NCBI GenBank assembly: GCA_021836665.1
Contig: JAKBHQ010000419.1
Span: 1-29,273, forward strand
DNA: 29,273 nucleotides
DNA from: Thermoplasmata archaeon
Lineage (GTDB): Bacteria; Actinomycetota; Acidimicrobiia; Acidimicrobiales; Acidimicrobiaceae
Reading direction: 5' to 3'
Shown: positions 16,051 through 23,404 of the stretch, piece after piece
Layout of the letters: every line of letters begins with the position of its first letter
Position numbering within the stretch: the first letter of the stretch is position 1
The notes under the pieces: generated by a model
The model's database searches: none
What the model was told of the DNA's origin: nothing
The model's input: only the letters and a program-made list of their open reading frames with translations
Program-made: the position numbers and the translations under genes

Positions 16051-16204
16051 ATCAAACTCCTAGAGGGGTATACATCACTTACCGAGTTTCAATCGTAGGT
16101 GATAAAAATTAATATGTTTCCATTAGCTAACGCCGGGTTTCCAAGCATGCCTAGTGCGCCAGCTCTTATCGCCGGGACAGCCCTTTTCGGCTAAGAAGTC
16201 GAAA

Positions 16205-16933
16205 CTAGTGCCGTTTTGGAGGAAAAATGACGGTAGAGAGGTAACCGACGGGTCCGCCACCTACGCTCTGCAGAGTGGTAACTTCTGACTCCTCGAGGCC
16301 TATCTTCACACCGATCCAACCCTCGGCAAGTCGACCTGTCTTTTTGGCCATCTCGACAATCGCCGACAGGTTGCTGCCGCCTTTGTAGATTACCACCGCT
16401 GACGAGTCATCCATCAGTGCCTCCTCGATCTTAGAATCCACCTGCAAGCCGACGAGCAGCCTCAGTGATTCTTCTTCGTCGAGAAGGGTCATCCCTGTCC
16501 TACTTACTAGGTCCTGAAATGCCATGATCCCCGGTATCGACGATATCTCCACCCCTGGATCGATTGACGATACCGAGTTGGCTATGAGGTTGAACGTAGA
16601 GAAGACATTTGGGTCACCAATGGTGAGAAAGGCGGCTTTTCCCCCTGGCTGAAGCAGATTGACAATTTCTCTGGCGGCAATCAAGGCGGCTGATTTCCTA
16701 AGTTCGATGCCGCTCTTACCCTTGGTCATATCGAACAAGATTCTACGTATGGGGATGTTCCCGATGGCCTTTTTGACAATTTCTTCCGCCCTGCCAGGTT
16801 CGTCCTTGTACGAAGTGGGCGCAAGTACTAGGTCCGCCGTCCTGATCGTCTCGGCGGCGGCCAGAGTAAGTAGTTTGGGATCTCCGGGTCCAACGCCTAC
16901 CCCACAGAGATACTTTTTGCCCTTATGTTCCAT
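16205..16933 (-). CDS. cobI: precorrin-2 C20-methyltransferase (CobI/CbiL)
   Basis: The protein adds the C-20 methyl group, the first step after (cobalt-)sirohydrochlorin. I place the start at the ATG at 16933 (242 residues, MEHKGKKYLCGVGVGPGDPK), because family members begin a few residues before GVGVGPGDP; a TGGA is seen about nine bases upstream. The same frame runs back to 17056 and would add 41 residues that do not look like the family. Later motifs are ADLVLAPTS, GRAEEIVKKAI, AAFLTIGDPNVFSTFN, EISSIPGIMAFQDL and VVIYKGGSNL. It lies 194 bp after cobB (71 bp if the long start is used). Confidence 0.92.
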   Translation of the reverse strand: MEHKGKKYLCGVGVGPGDPKLLTLAAAETIRTADLVLAPTSYKDEPGRAEEIVKKAIGNIPIRRILFDMTKGKSGIELRKSAALIAAREIVNLLQPGGKAAFLTIGDPNVFSTFNLIANSVSSIDPGVEISSIPGIMAFQDLVSRTGMTLLDEEESLRLLVGLQVDSKIEEALMDDSSAVVIYKGGSNLSAIVEMAKKTGRLAEGWIGVKIGLEESEVTTLQSVGGGPVGYLSTVIFPPKRH

Positions 16934-17127
16934 ATCTTGTTCCACATCTCGTATTCTCGGCGGGAATCGAAGCACTACTAAATGTCGGCCTTCCCGCATT
17001 TCTTTACCGACCGACAATAGTAAGCGGCTAGTTGAGCAACGGTCGAAGAAATCCAACTACTCCACTGGATTGAGACTCTATATCATCGCTTCGTTTACCT
17101 GACGATCGCCAGTATCTGCTAGCTCTG

Positions 17128-18519
17128 CTATTTTGCCTTATGGAAGCGGAACGCCCTGGATAAAAAGCGATCAGCGGAGGATGGATCGTATCCCAGATGA
17201 AAATGGAGATAGGAAGAGACCAGGTTGGCCTCGGCGATACCGGATGTGGTTTTGCCGCTTCGACCGAGGCACTCAAAGTCTTCGCCGTCATCTGACATTT
17301 TTGAGTAGTGATATTCGTGAGCACGGAATATTGCGCCCTTGTCGAAGAGGGGATTTGACTTTTGTGCCGACACGAACCGGTATCCGAGGGTCACTCGTTT
17401 TCCCATCGTCGAATGGCCTCGATGGACAGAGGCCGTTTTTATCTTCTCTATAGACGCCCCTAGTACCATATGGCCGGCGCACTCTGCCCAGATCGGCCCC
17501 CCTCGGAGGTGGAAAGAGGCTATTTGCGACAACAGTTTCTGATTCTGGACGATCTCGGCCAAATAGACCTCGGGGTAACCTCCTCCGATTATCAGGGCGT
17601 CAGTCTCCGCCGGTAGGGTCTCCTCTGTCGTCGGGTCGAAGCCGACCAGTTGGGCGCCGGCCTCTTCGAGCAAGTCAAAGTTCTCCTGGTAGAAAAAGGT
17701 GAAGGCTTTGCCCGTAGCAAAAGCGATGGTCGGACGGGTTCGGTTTACTTTGACCTCTTTGGTTTCGGTCGAGACGTAAAGCGGTATTCGGCGAGCCAGC
17801 TTTAGCAGTTTTTCGACATCCAGGTGCGCCTGGACTGCGCCTCGAATCGATTCCAGCTTTTTGGTGGCGTAGGACAAGTCTTCAGATGCGGGGACTAGGC
17901 CTAAGTGTCGGGATTCTACTTCCGCTGAAGACTCTTTTGGGATGGCCCCAAGCAGCGGTATTCCGCTGGCGGTAAGTGCCCTCGCTATTTGGGCGACATG
18001 TTCGCCGCTTGCTACACGATTTAAGATAACTCCGGCGATTAGCAGGGATGGATTTGTGTTTTTGATACCGATGACGCTTGCGACGAGAGATTCGGTTGTA
18101 CCTTTTGAGTCGAGCACCAGGACGATTGGTGCTCCCAGAATCATTGCCACCTCGGCGGTGGAGCCGGTGGCGAAGCGCCAATTTCCAGGCTGTGGCTCAG
18201 GATTTAGGCTGTCGCTAGTCGTATCGAGCGTCGTACCGTCAAAGATTCCCATTACGCCTTCGATAATCAGGTAGTCGGCTCCCATTGCAGCGCGCCTGAT
18301 GCTGGCTATCGCTCCACTTCTGCCGGTCAAGAAGGTGTCGATGTTGTAAGAGGGACGGCCGGTCGCAATCCTGTGAAAGGTCGGATCGATGTAATCGGGA
18401 CCGACCTTAGCGGAGGCGATAGAGATACCCCGTTTGCGCACCGCCGCCATTATCCCAGACGATATGGTCGTTTTACCAGCTCCCGAATTTAGGGCCGAAA
18501 TGATAATGGCTCTGGTCAA
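17128..18519 (-). CDS. cobB: cobyrinic acid a,c-diamide synthase (CobB/CbiA)
   Basis: A 463-residue ATP-dependent amidase that converts the a- and c-carboxylates of the corrin to amides using glutamine. An N-terminal P-loop (NSGAGKTT, residues 11-18) and VGPDYIDPTFH (about 39-49) with the IDTFL segment form the dethiobiotin-synthetase-like half. The C-terminal type-1 glutamine amidotransferase half has GGGYPEVYLAEI and the nucleophile loop WAECAGHMVLG (Cys near 345). A late FRAHEYHYSKM and a FHLGYDPSSADRF end complete the domain. The start is an ATG at 18519. A short upstream frame ends in a 4-bp overlap with it; see that entry. Confidence 0.95.
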   Translation of the reverse strand: MTRAIIISALNSGAGKTTISSGIMAAVRKRGISIASAKVGPDYIDPTFHRIATGRPSYNIDTFLTGRSGAIASIRRAAMGADYLIIEGVMGIFDGTTLDTTSDSLNPEPQPGNWRFATGSTAEVAMILGAPIVLVLDSKGTTESLVASVIGIKNTNPSLLIAGVILNRVASGEHVAQIARALTASGIPLLGAIPKESSAEVESRHLGLVPASEDLSYATKKLESIRGAVQAHLDVEKLLKLARRIPLYVSTETKEVKVNRTRPTIAFATGKAFTFFYQENFDLLEEAGAQLVGFDPTTEETLPAETDALIIGGGYPEVYLAEIVQNQKLLSQIASFHLRGGPIWAECAGHMVLGASIEKIKTASVHRGHSTMGKRVTLGYRFVSAQKSNPLFDKGAIFRAHEYHYSKMSDDGEDFECLGRSGKTTSGIAEANLVSSYLHFHLGYDPSSADRFLSRAFRFHKAK

Positions 18520-18770
18520 CTTATGGGTTTCCTTGAACTGTGGTTTTCATCGGCCGTGACAATTGGCCGCTCAGTTGGTGTGAGCGTCGCGATGGCGAGT
18601 GAAATGGATTGGAGAGGGCACACTTTATCTGTAGTTTCAAAGGCGCCATCTGATTCGGATGGTCTGGTCAAGTTGTTAAGTCCGATTCGGCCGTTGGGTA
18701 TGTTTCGCCAAGTTGAGCTTGGATTGAAATAGCACAAGCACCCTTTAGGTTTCGCAGGATTAGTATTCAA
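18516..18770 (-). CDS. doubtful small ORF between cobO and cobB
   Basis: The 240 bp between cobO and cobB carry an 84-codon frame. It begins with a TTG inside the last codons of cobO and ends in an ATGA overlap with the cobB start, a geometry typical of coupled genes. Against it: the start is weak, no ribosome binding site stands out, the composition (many Ser, Thr, Pro, Asn) looks like untranslated sequence, and I recognise no family. It may simply be a spacer read through. Confidence 0.2.
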   Translation of the reverse strand: MNTNPAKPKGCLCYFNPSSTWRNIPNGRIGLNNLTRPSESDGAFETTDKVCPLQSISLAIATLTPTERPIVTADENHSSRKPIS

Positions 18771-19284
18771 TTCCTTTTTTGGCCGTGATGCCTTGATCGT
18801 AAGCGTGTTTGATCTTGCGCATCTCGGTTACCGTGTCAGCTAGGTCGACGATCTCCTGTGGACAATCTCTGCCCGTGATGATCACATTGGTCTTCGGCGA
18901 TCGTGACCGAAGTCCATCTAGGACGACCTCTATAGGTACCCAACCGTATTTGACGGCGTAGGTCAGTTCATCGAAAATAAGCATGTCATAGTCGCCGCTT
19001 CTTAGCATCTGATCGGCGACTTGCCAAGCATGTCTCCCTTTGGCTGCGGTCTCATCAAGGTCGGTGGATTCCCAGGTGAAGCCATCACCGAGGGTGTGCC
19101 ATTCGATATCCAAGTGGTCGGCCAATTTTTTTTCGCCGACTTTCCATTTTCCGCTTTTGATGAATTGGACTACTCCGACCCTCCACCCCCTAGCCCATCC
19201 CCGGGCCATAACGCCAAATGCCGCTGAAGACTTTCCCTTGCCGTACCCAGTGTTCACTAAAATGATCGAATCTGCCCGTGTCAT
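18760..19284 (-). CDS. cobO: cob(I)yrinic acid a,c-diamide adenosyltransferase (CobO/BtuR family)
   Basis: A 174-residue enzyme that attaches the 5'-deoxyadenosyl group to cobalt. The P-loop is TGYGKGKSSAAFG at about 12-24. It is followed by RVGVVQFIKSGKWKVGEKK, EWHTLGDGFTWES, a MLIFDELTYAVKYGW Walker B-type segment and VIITGRDCPQEIVDLADTVT, all in family order. It is the first gene of the minus arm. Its ATG at 19284 stands seven bases before the predicted start of the plus-strand riboswitch, and no Shine-Dalgarno-like sequence precedes it. The transcript may thus be leaderless, and its promoter must lie within the riboswitch DNA. Confidence 0.95.
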   Translation of the reverse strand: MTRADSIILVNTGYGKGKSSAAFGVMARGWARGWRVGVVQFIKSGKWKVGEKKLADHLDIEWHTLGDGFTWESTDLDETAAKGRHAWQVADQMLRSGDYDMLIFDELTYAVKYGWVPIEVVLDGLRSRSPKTNVIITGRDCPQEIVDLADTVTEMRKIKHAYDQGITAKKGIEY

Positions 19285-19290
19285 ATTAAT

Positions 19291-19450
19291 CAGGGTAGTA
19301 TGAAATCAGACGACGGGGAACTCGGTGTAAATCCGAGACTGGTCCGCAACTGTAAGTAGGGAGTTTAACCCATTTTTGCCACGGTCTCGCAGGACCGGAA
19401 GGCAGGGTGAGGCGTTGATCTATGAGTCAGGAGACCCGGGTCTATGACTG
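19291..19450 (+). promoter_or_regulatory. cobalamin (adenosylcobalamin) riboswitch
   Basis: The conserved core is plain: GGGGAA-CTCGG-TGTAAAT-CCGAG-ACTGGTCCGCAACTGTAA at 19315-19355, where CTCGG and CCGAG form a stem around the conserved loop. A GCCAC...GGCAGGGTGAGG section (about 19378-19412) with an inner CGGTC/GACCG hairpin (19382-19396) follows. The B12 box, gagtcaggagacccgg, is at 19424-19439. Outer pairing of CAG..TAG (19291-19298) with CTA..CTG (19442-19450) can form P1. The AGAGGAG ribosome binding site of cobU starts seven bases later. There is no room for a terminator hairpin, so control of translation initiation is the more likely mode (inference). Confidence 0.95.
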
Positions 19451-19456
19451 CGAATT

Positions 19457-19463
19457 AGAGGAG
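19457..19463 (+). promoter_or_regulatory. ribosome binding site of cobU
   Basis: AGAGGAG sits four bases before the GTG start of cobU and decides that start. An ATG at 19464 is out of frame. Its closeness to the riboswitch P1 makes it the likely target of ligand-dependent masking. Confidence 0.7.
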
Positions 19464-19467
19464 ATGC

Positions 19468-19986
19468 GTGAGATCCGTCGGAGGTACCCTTGTCCTGGGT
19501 GGGACTAGGTCGGGGAAGTCAAGTTTTGCAGAATCGCTTCTGACCGGACTCGGTAAGCCAGAGTACCTCGCCACCTTGAGCTTTGACCCTACGGATGGTG
19601 ATGCTTTGGCGAGGATAGCCCTGCACCGGGAGCGTCGCGCAGAGAAGTTCGAGACTAAAGAACTTTCTGTGCCAGCGGAATTGCTCTGCCATATCAAGGG
19701 CACTACCAAGCCCTTTTTACTGGATTCGATTGGTACCTTCATCTCGTCTTCACTCAGTGGGAATGTCGATTTGGATTCCGAATTAGTCGAGGAACTATCC
19801 CACAAAGTGCAGAAGTTCGTCGTTGTTTCGGAAGAGGTTGGCCTGAGTGTTCACCCAGAATCCAAGATCGGTCGTGTTTTTGTCGACCGAATGGGCGCCA
19901 TAAACCAAAAATTGGCCCTTGCTCTGGATTGTGTCTATTTTGTGCATGCTGGAATACCCGTCTTACTGAGGGGTAGCGATGGCTGA
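19468..19986 (+). CDS. cobU: adenosylcobinamide kinase / adenosylcobinamide-phosphate guanylyltransferase (CobU/CobP)
   Basis: A 172-residue bifunctional enzyme that phosphorylates adenosylcobinamide and then transfers GMP to it. The P-loop GGTRSGKSS is at 11-19; IALHRERRAEKF contains His53 at the position of the guanylylated His. The LLDSIGTFISS segment corresponds to the DSLGTW region. FVVVSEEVGLSVHPESKIGR (about 112-132) and VDRMGAINQKLA match the C-terminal core. It starts with GTG at 19468 directly behind the riboswitch. The end overlaps cobS by 8 bp. It is the first gene of the riboswitch-controlled plus arm. Confidence 0.94.
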   Translation: MRSVGGTLVLGGTRSGKSSFAESLLTGLGKPEYLATLSFDPTDGDALARIALHRERRAEKFETKELSVPAELLCHIKGTTKPFLLDSIGTFISSSLSGNVDLDSELVEELSHKVQKFVVVSEEVGLSVHPESKIGRVFVDRMGAINQKLALALDCVYFVHAGIPVLLRGSDG

Positions 19987-20725
19987 ACAACTTGATGCAC
20001 TACTTTCGTCGGTCGGCTTTCTGAGCTCATTTCCCACAAAAGCATCTCCGTCTAAGCGAACTCCGCGCTACTTCGGCGTTGCGGGAATGCTGCTAGGGCT
20101 GCTCCTGGGATTGATATGGCGAATCGCCTCGGCTCTATTTTCGCCAACCGTGGCCGCGGTATTCGTAGTTTGCGCGGATGTATTGCTCACCTATGGTCTG
20201 CATTATGACGCTATTGCCGATTGTGGCGACGGCCTTTTCGCACATATGAAAACCGAGCGGCGGCTAGAAGTTATGAGACAGCCAACCATCGGAAGCTTTG
20301 GGGCGATCGCCATTCTGCTAGTTGTCCTTCTGAGGGTGACGTCCTTGGCCGAAATGAGACCCAGTACTCTCCTCTTGGTCGGATTATTGGGCATATCTCG
20401 GTCCTTAATGGCACTAGGGATCGGGAGGGGAAATTACGCACGTCCCAACGGCGGAATGGCGAGTATCTTTCTCGGGTCCATGTCGGAGGGAGCCGACTTT
20501 TTAGTAGTTCTTCCGGTTCTGGTAGTCTGTGTCGCTTTAGTCGTATTTGGCGTTGGGTTTTTAGCCGGCGTGGTCGCGATCCTGGTGGCTTTCGGGGTTA
20601 CGGCCTACTTTTACCGAAGAGGCGTTTTACTCCTAGGTGGCTACACCGGAGATTTGTTGGGAGGCTCTGGAATCCTCTTCGAAACCGTCGCCCTTCTTGT
20701 GCTGAGTGCCAAGGCCCTGAGATGA
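19979..20725 (+). CDS. cobS: adenosylcobinamide-GDP ribazoletransferase (cobalamin synthase, CobS)
   Basis: A 248-residue integral membrane enzyme that joins adenosylcobinamide-GDP and alpha-ribazole. The N-terminal VGFLSSFPT resembles the family's short entry segment. The metal-binding region LTYGLHYDAIADCGDGLFA is at about 64-82, and RQPTIGSFGAIAI follows. Several hydrophobic segments (MLLGLLLGLIW, LLVVLLRVTSL, LVVLPVLVVCVALVVFGVGF) make up the membrane bundle. A late GGYTGDLLGGSGILFETVALL matches the conserved (R)TGD.LGA..E motif. It overlaps cobU by 8 bp; 39 bp separate it from cbiB. Confidence 0.93.
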   Translation: MAEQLDALLSSVGFLSSFPTKASPSKRTPRYFGVAGMLLGLLLGLIWRIASALFSPTVAAVFVVCADVLLTYGLHYDAIADCGDGLFAHMKTERRLEVMRQPTIGSFGAIAILLVVLLRVTSLAEMRPSTLLLVGLLGISRSLMALGIGRGNYARPNGGMASIFLGSMSEGADFLVVLPVLVVCVALVVFGVGFLAGVVAILVAFGVTAYFYRRGVLLLGGYTGDLLGGSGILFETVALLVLSAKALR

Positions 20726-20764
20726 GTCTGACGCGATTTGGGATGAATTTGAGATGATGCTGCG

Positions 20765-21736
20765 GTGACTAATATGAGAAAGTACCGGCGAGGAGAGAAG
20801 GCTTCGAACCAAGTTCTTGGGGCGGCTACCGGCCTTTTGCTCGACCGAGTCTTCGGTGAGCCGTCAACCCGCTACCATCCGGTGGCCCTTTTCGGTCGAC
20901 TAGCCGGGGGTATCGAACCGCTTTTCTGGGCAGATACAAGGCGGTCCGGAGGGTATTTATGGACGTCACTCTTGATACCGGTTTGGATTCTGGGTGAACT
21001 CCTCGAGGGTTCCTTCATCGCTACCGCTGTTTCCAGTTACCTGGCAATTGCCGAAAAGTCCCTCTTTGAAGCGGCGGCTTCCGTTCAAAGCGCATTGACA
21101 CTTCCAGATCTTGACTTTGCGCGAAGCGAGCTGCTGTCGCTGGTTGGAAGGGACAGGTCTGAACTTGACGCGGGCGATATAGCCCGGGCGACCGTCGAGT
21201 CGGTAGCCGAAAATAGTGTCGATGCGGTGGTGGGCGTACTGTTTTGGGGGTCGCTCCTCGGGGCAAAGGGAGCGTTGGGATATCGGAGTATCAATACCCT
21301 GGATTCGATGTTTGGGAATTTTTCGGATCGATATTCGAATTTTGGATGGACTTCGGCAAAGTTGGACGATGTAGCAAACTTCATCCCCGCTCGCTTGACT
21401 ACCTTAGTGATCTCTTTGCTATCTCGAGCCGACCTTGGGACCCTTAGGAGGACGTTTAGGCAGGCTAGGCCTCATCCTTCGCCCAATGCTGGACTCGTTG
21501 AGGCGGCATACGCCGAAGCATTAGGTATTGAACTCGGCGGTGAACTGAGCTACCGGGGAGTAGGTGAGTTTCGCCCACGGGTCGGAAAACTGGGCAAAGA
21601 CGTCGTCTCGGAGGACATCGGGCAAGCGGTTTCGTTGGCTCGAAAAGTCGATTCAGTTTTCGTCACCGCGCTGCTTTTATTGGGCGTCTCCCTAAAGTGT
21701 TTTGTCCATTTCAAAGGGCTAAGGGAAGAGGGTTAA
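20765..21736 (+). CDS. cbiB: adenosylcobinamide-phosphate synthase (CbiB/CobD)
   Basis: A 323-residue membrane protein that attaches the aminopropanol arm to cobyric acid. GLLLDRVFGEPSTRYHPVAL (about 22-41) is the conserved entry motif. GRDRSELDAGDIARATVESV, then AENSVDAVVGVLFWGSLLGA (about 150-169), GYRSINTLDSMFG and KLDDVANFIPARLT are the hallmarks. RPHPSPNAGLVEAAYAEALG is the C-terminal substrate loop. Hydrophobic segments are spread through the chain. The start is a GTG at 20765, with an ATG three codons later (20774) as an equal choice. The TAA shares one base with the ATG of cbiP. Confidence 0.94.
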   Translation: MTNMRKYRRGEKASNQVLGAATGLLLDRVFGEPSTRYHPVALFGRLAGGIEPLFWADTRRSGGYLWTSLLIPVWILGELLEGSFIATAVSSYLAIAEKSLFEAAASVQSALTLPDLDFARSELLSLVGRDRSELDAGDIARATVESVAENSVDAVVGVLFWGSLLGAKGALGYRSINTLDSMFGNFSDRYSNFGWTSAKLDDVANFIPARLTTLVISLLSRADLGTLRRTFRQARPHPSPNAGLVEAAYAEALGIELGGELSYRGVGEFRPRVGKLGKDVVSEDIGQAVSLARKVDSVFVTALLLLGVSLKCFVHFKGLREEG

Positions 21737-23229
21737 TGCGCCCAAAAATGATCGTTGGAACCTCCTCTGATGCTGGAAAGTCGACCCTGGTCTCGGCGAT
21801 ATGTCGGGTACTTTCGGACAGAGGAGTCTCAGTTGCCCCTTTCAAGGCTCAGAACATGGCACTCAATTCGGCGGTCACGGAGGATGGCTATGAGATAGGT
21901 AGAGCTCAAGCAGGGCAGGCCTTCGCCGCCAGAACTACAGCAACTTACAATATGAACCCCATTCTGCTTAAGCCGGAGTCAGAACAGAGGTCGCAGTTGG
22001 TGCTTAGGGGGGAGGTGGTCGGCTCCTTTAGTGCCAAGGAGTATCAAGAACTCAAGCCTAAACTCTTTGGCGAAGTACTTTCAAGCTTTCGCGAACTAGC
22101 TAAGTCCTACGACTTGGTGGTGCTAGAAGGCGCTGGATCCCCGGCAGAGATTAACCTTCTCAAAGACGAACTAGTTAACTTGAAGCTAGCGCGAGAGGTG
22201 GGGGCTAGGGCCCTACTTGTGGCCGACATCGACAGGGGAGGGATGTTCGCCCATATCTTCGGGACCATAAAAATACTCCCCGATGATTTGGCTGCTTTGA
22301 TCGACGGCTACATGATCAACAAGTTTCGCGGCGATCCATCCCTTCTTGAGTCAGGCATCGACCAGCTATCTGCACTAATTAACGCAAAGCACTTTGGTCT
22401 GCTCCGTTACTTCGGCGGCTCCAGGTTCGATTCAGAAGATTCCCTTTCCATTCCCTTTGGAAAGAGTTCGAACTCCGGAGCGCCCCTCAAGGTCGGCATT
22501 ATTGCCTTTCCCCACCTTTCTAACTACACGGACTTTGATCCGCTTTTGACCGAGCCATTTGTCGAAGTCGCCTATCTCACAAAAAAGGACGACATCCACG
22601 GGTGTGATCTGGTAGTCCTGCCAGGTTCAAAGTCCACTATTGACGATCTTGCCTGGTTGAGGGCTAATTTTGACGCCTCTATTCGGAATTACGTCGACGG
22701 TGGAGGTTGCCTGCTAGGGATATGCGGAGGATACCAGATGCTGGGCCACGTGATAGAGGATGGAATCGAGTCTGAGGTCAAAACCGCTTCTGGCCTTGGA
22801 CTTCTGGACATTTCTACAAAGTTTGAGCGGCGAAAACTGACGCTTACCAGATCTGGACGATTGATGGATAGTGACGTCGCTATCGATGGATATCAGATTC
22901 ACAATGGAAGGGTCATGTATATGGGCGAGGTCGAAGGACTCTTTAGCCTCGATGAGTCTCCGGTGAGGCATCGTTTTGGCGAGAGTGACGGCTCTAGGGG
23001 GTCAGAGGGTGCGATACGAGCCAATGTTTTGGGCACCACGCTGCACGGTGTTTTAGAGTCGGATGGTTTTCGAAGGTGGCTATTAAGACACGTCGCATCG
23101 AATACTAACAAGGATTACTCGCCGGGACCATCCTACTTGGATCTGAAGGAGGAGTACTACAACGGGCTCGCTAAGTGGCTCGTCGCAGCCACCATGGACA
23201 CCGAGATGCTCGATTGGCTCAGGAGTTAG
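21736..23229 (+). CDS. cbiP: cobyric acid synthase (CbiP/CobQ)
   Basis: A 497-residue amidase that makes the four remaining amides of adenosylcobyric acid (b, d, e and g) with glutamine and ATP. The ATG at 21736 overlaps the cbiB stop by one base and has a strong GGGAAGAGGG site; the 13 further residues that the frame allows upstream lie inside cbiB and are unlikely. GTSSDAGKSTLVSAICRVL is the P-loop, PFKAQNMALNS the next motif, and VLEGAGSPAEINL with VADIDRGGMFAHIFGT the core. The glutamine amidotransferase half has VVLPGSKSTIDDL and the nucleophile loop GICGGYQMLGH (Cys near 329), with His near 436 in TTLHGVLES. Confidence 0.96.
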   Translation: MRPKMIVGTSSDAGKSTLVSAICRVLSDRGVSVAPFKAQNMALNSAVTEDGYEIGRAQAGQAFAARTTATYNMNPILLKPESEQRSQLVLRGEVVGSFSAKEYQELKPKLFGEVLSSFRELAKSYDLVVLEGAGSPAEINLLKDELVNLKLAREVGARALLVADIDRGGMFAHIFGTIKILPDDLAALIDGYMINKFRGDPSLLESGIDQLSALINAKHFGLLRYFGGSRFDSEDSLSIPFGKSSNSGAPLKVGIIAFPHLSNYTDFDPLLTEPFVEVAYLTKKDDIHGCDLVVLPGSKSTIDDLAWLRANFDASIRNYVDGGGCLLGICGGYQMLGHVIEDGIESEVKTASGLGLLDISTKFERRKLTLTRSGRLMDSDVAIDGYQIHNGRVMYMGEVEGLFSLDESPVRHRFGESDGSRGSEGAIRANVLGTTLHGVLESDGFRRWLLRHVASNTNKDYSPGPSYLDLKEEYYNGLAKWLVAATMDTEMLDWLRS

Positions 23230-23404
23230 AGATGACAATCTGCAGCTGGGAAAGACGATATTGGTCGAAAAGAGAATTTGCCCGAATGATCCCTCCTGAT
23301 GGGTCACTACCACTTTGAGCTGAAGTTTTCCACCGATGGGGTATTCAATTTCAAAGATGAGATTTATTCAAGATTTATTCAAGAGTTCGACTAGATAGGT
23401 AAAT
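23230..23404 (+). other. 175-bp leader between cbiP and cobN
   Basis: The only long break in the plus arm. It holds an 11-bp direct tandem duplication (23361-23382) close to the cobN start and a weak imperfect hairpin near 23290-23306 (gatccc...gggtc). No gene, no second riboswitch core and no B12 box are seen. A separate promoter for cobN is possible. Confidence 0.5.
23361..23382. repeat. 11-bp tandem duplication upstream of cobN
   Basis: The unit gatttattcaa occurs twice without a gap at 23361-23371 and 23372-23382, 22 bp before the TTG start of cobN. Both copies are AT-rich and identical. It could be slippage only, or a doubled protein-binding site. Confidence 0.85.

Noticed and set aside
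18520..18759. Second cobalamin riboswitch in the cobO-cobB spacer
   Set aside because: Read on both strands, it has no B12 box, no CCGCAACTGTAA-like core and no matching stems.
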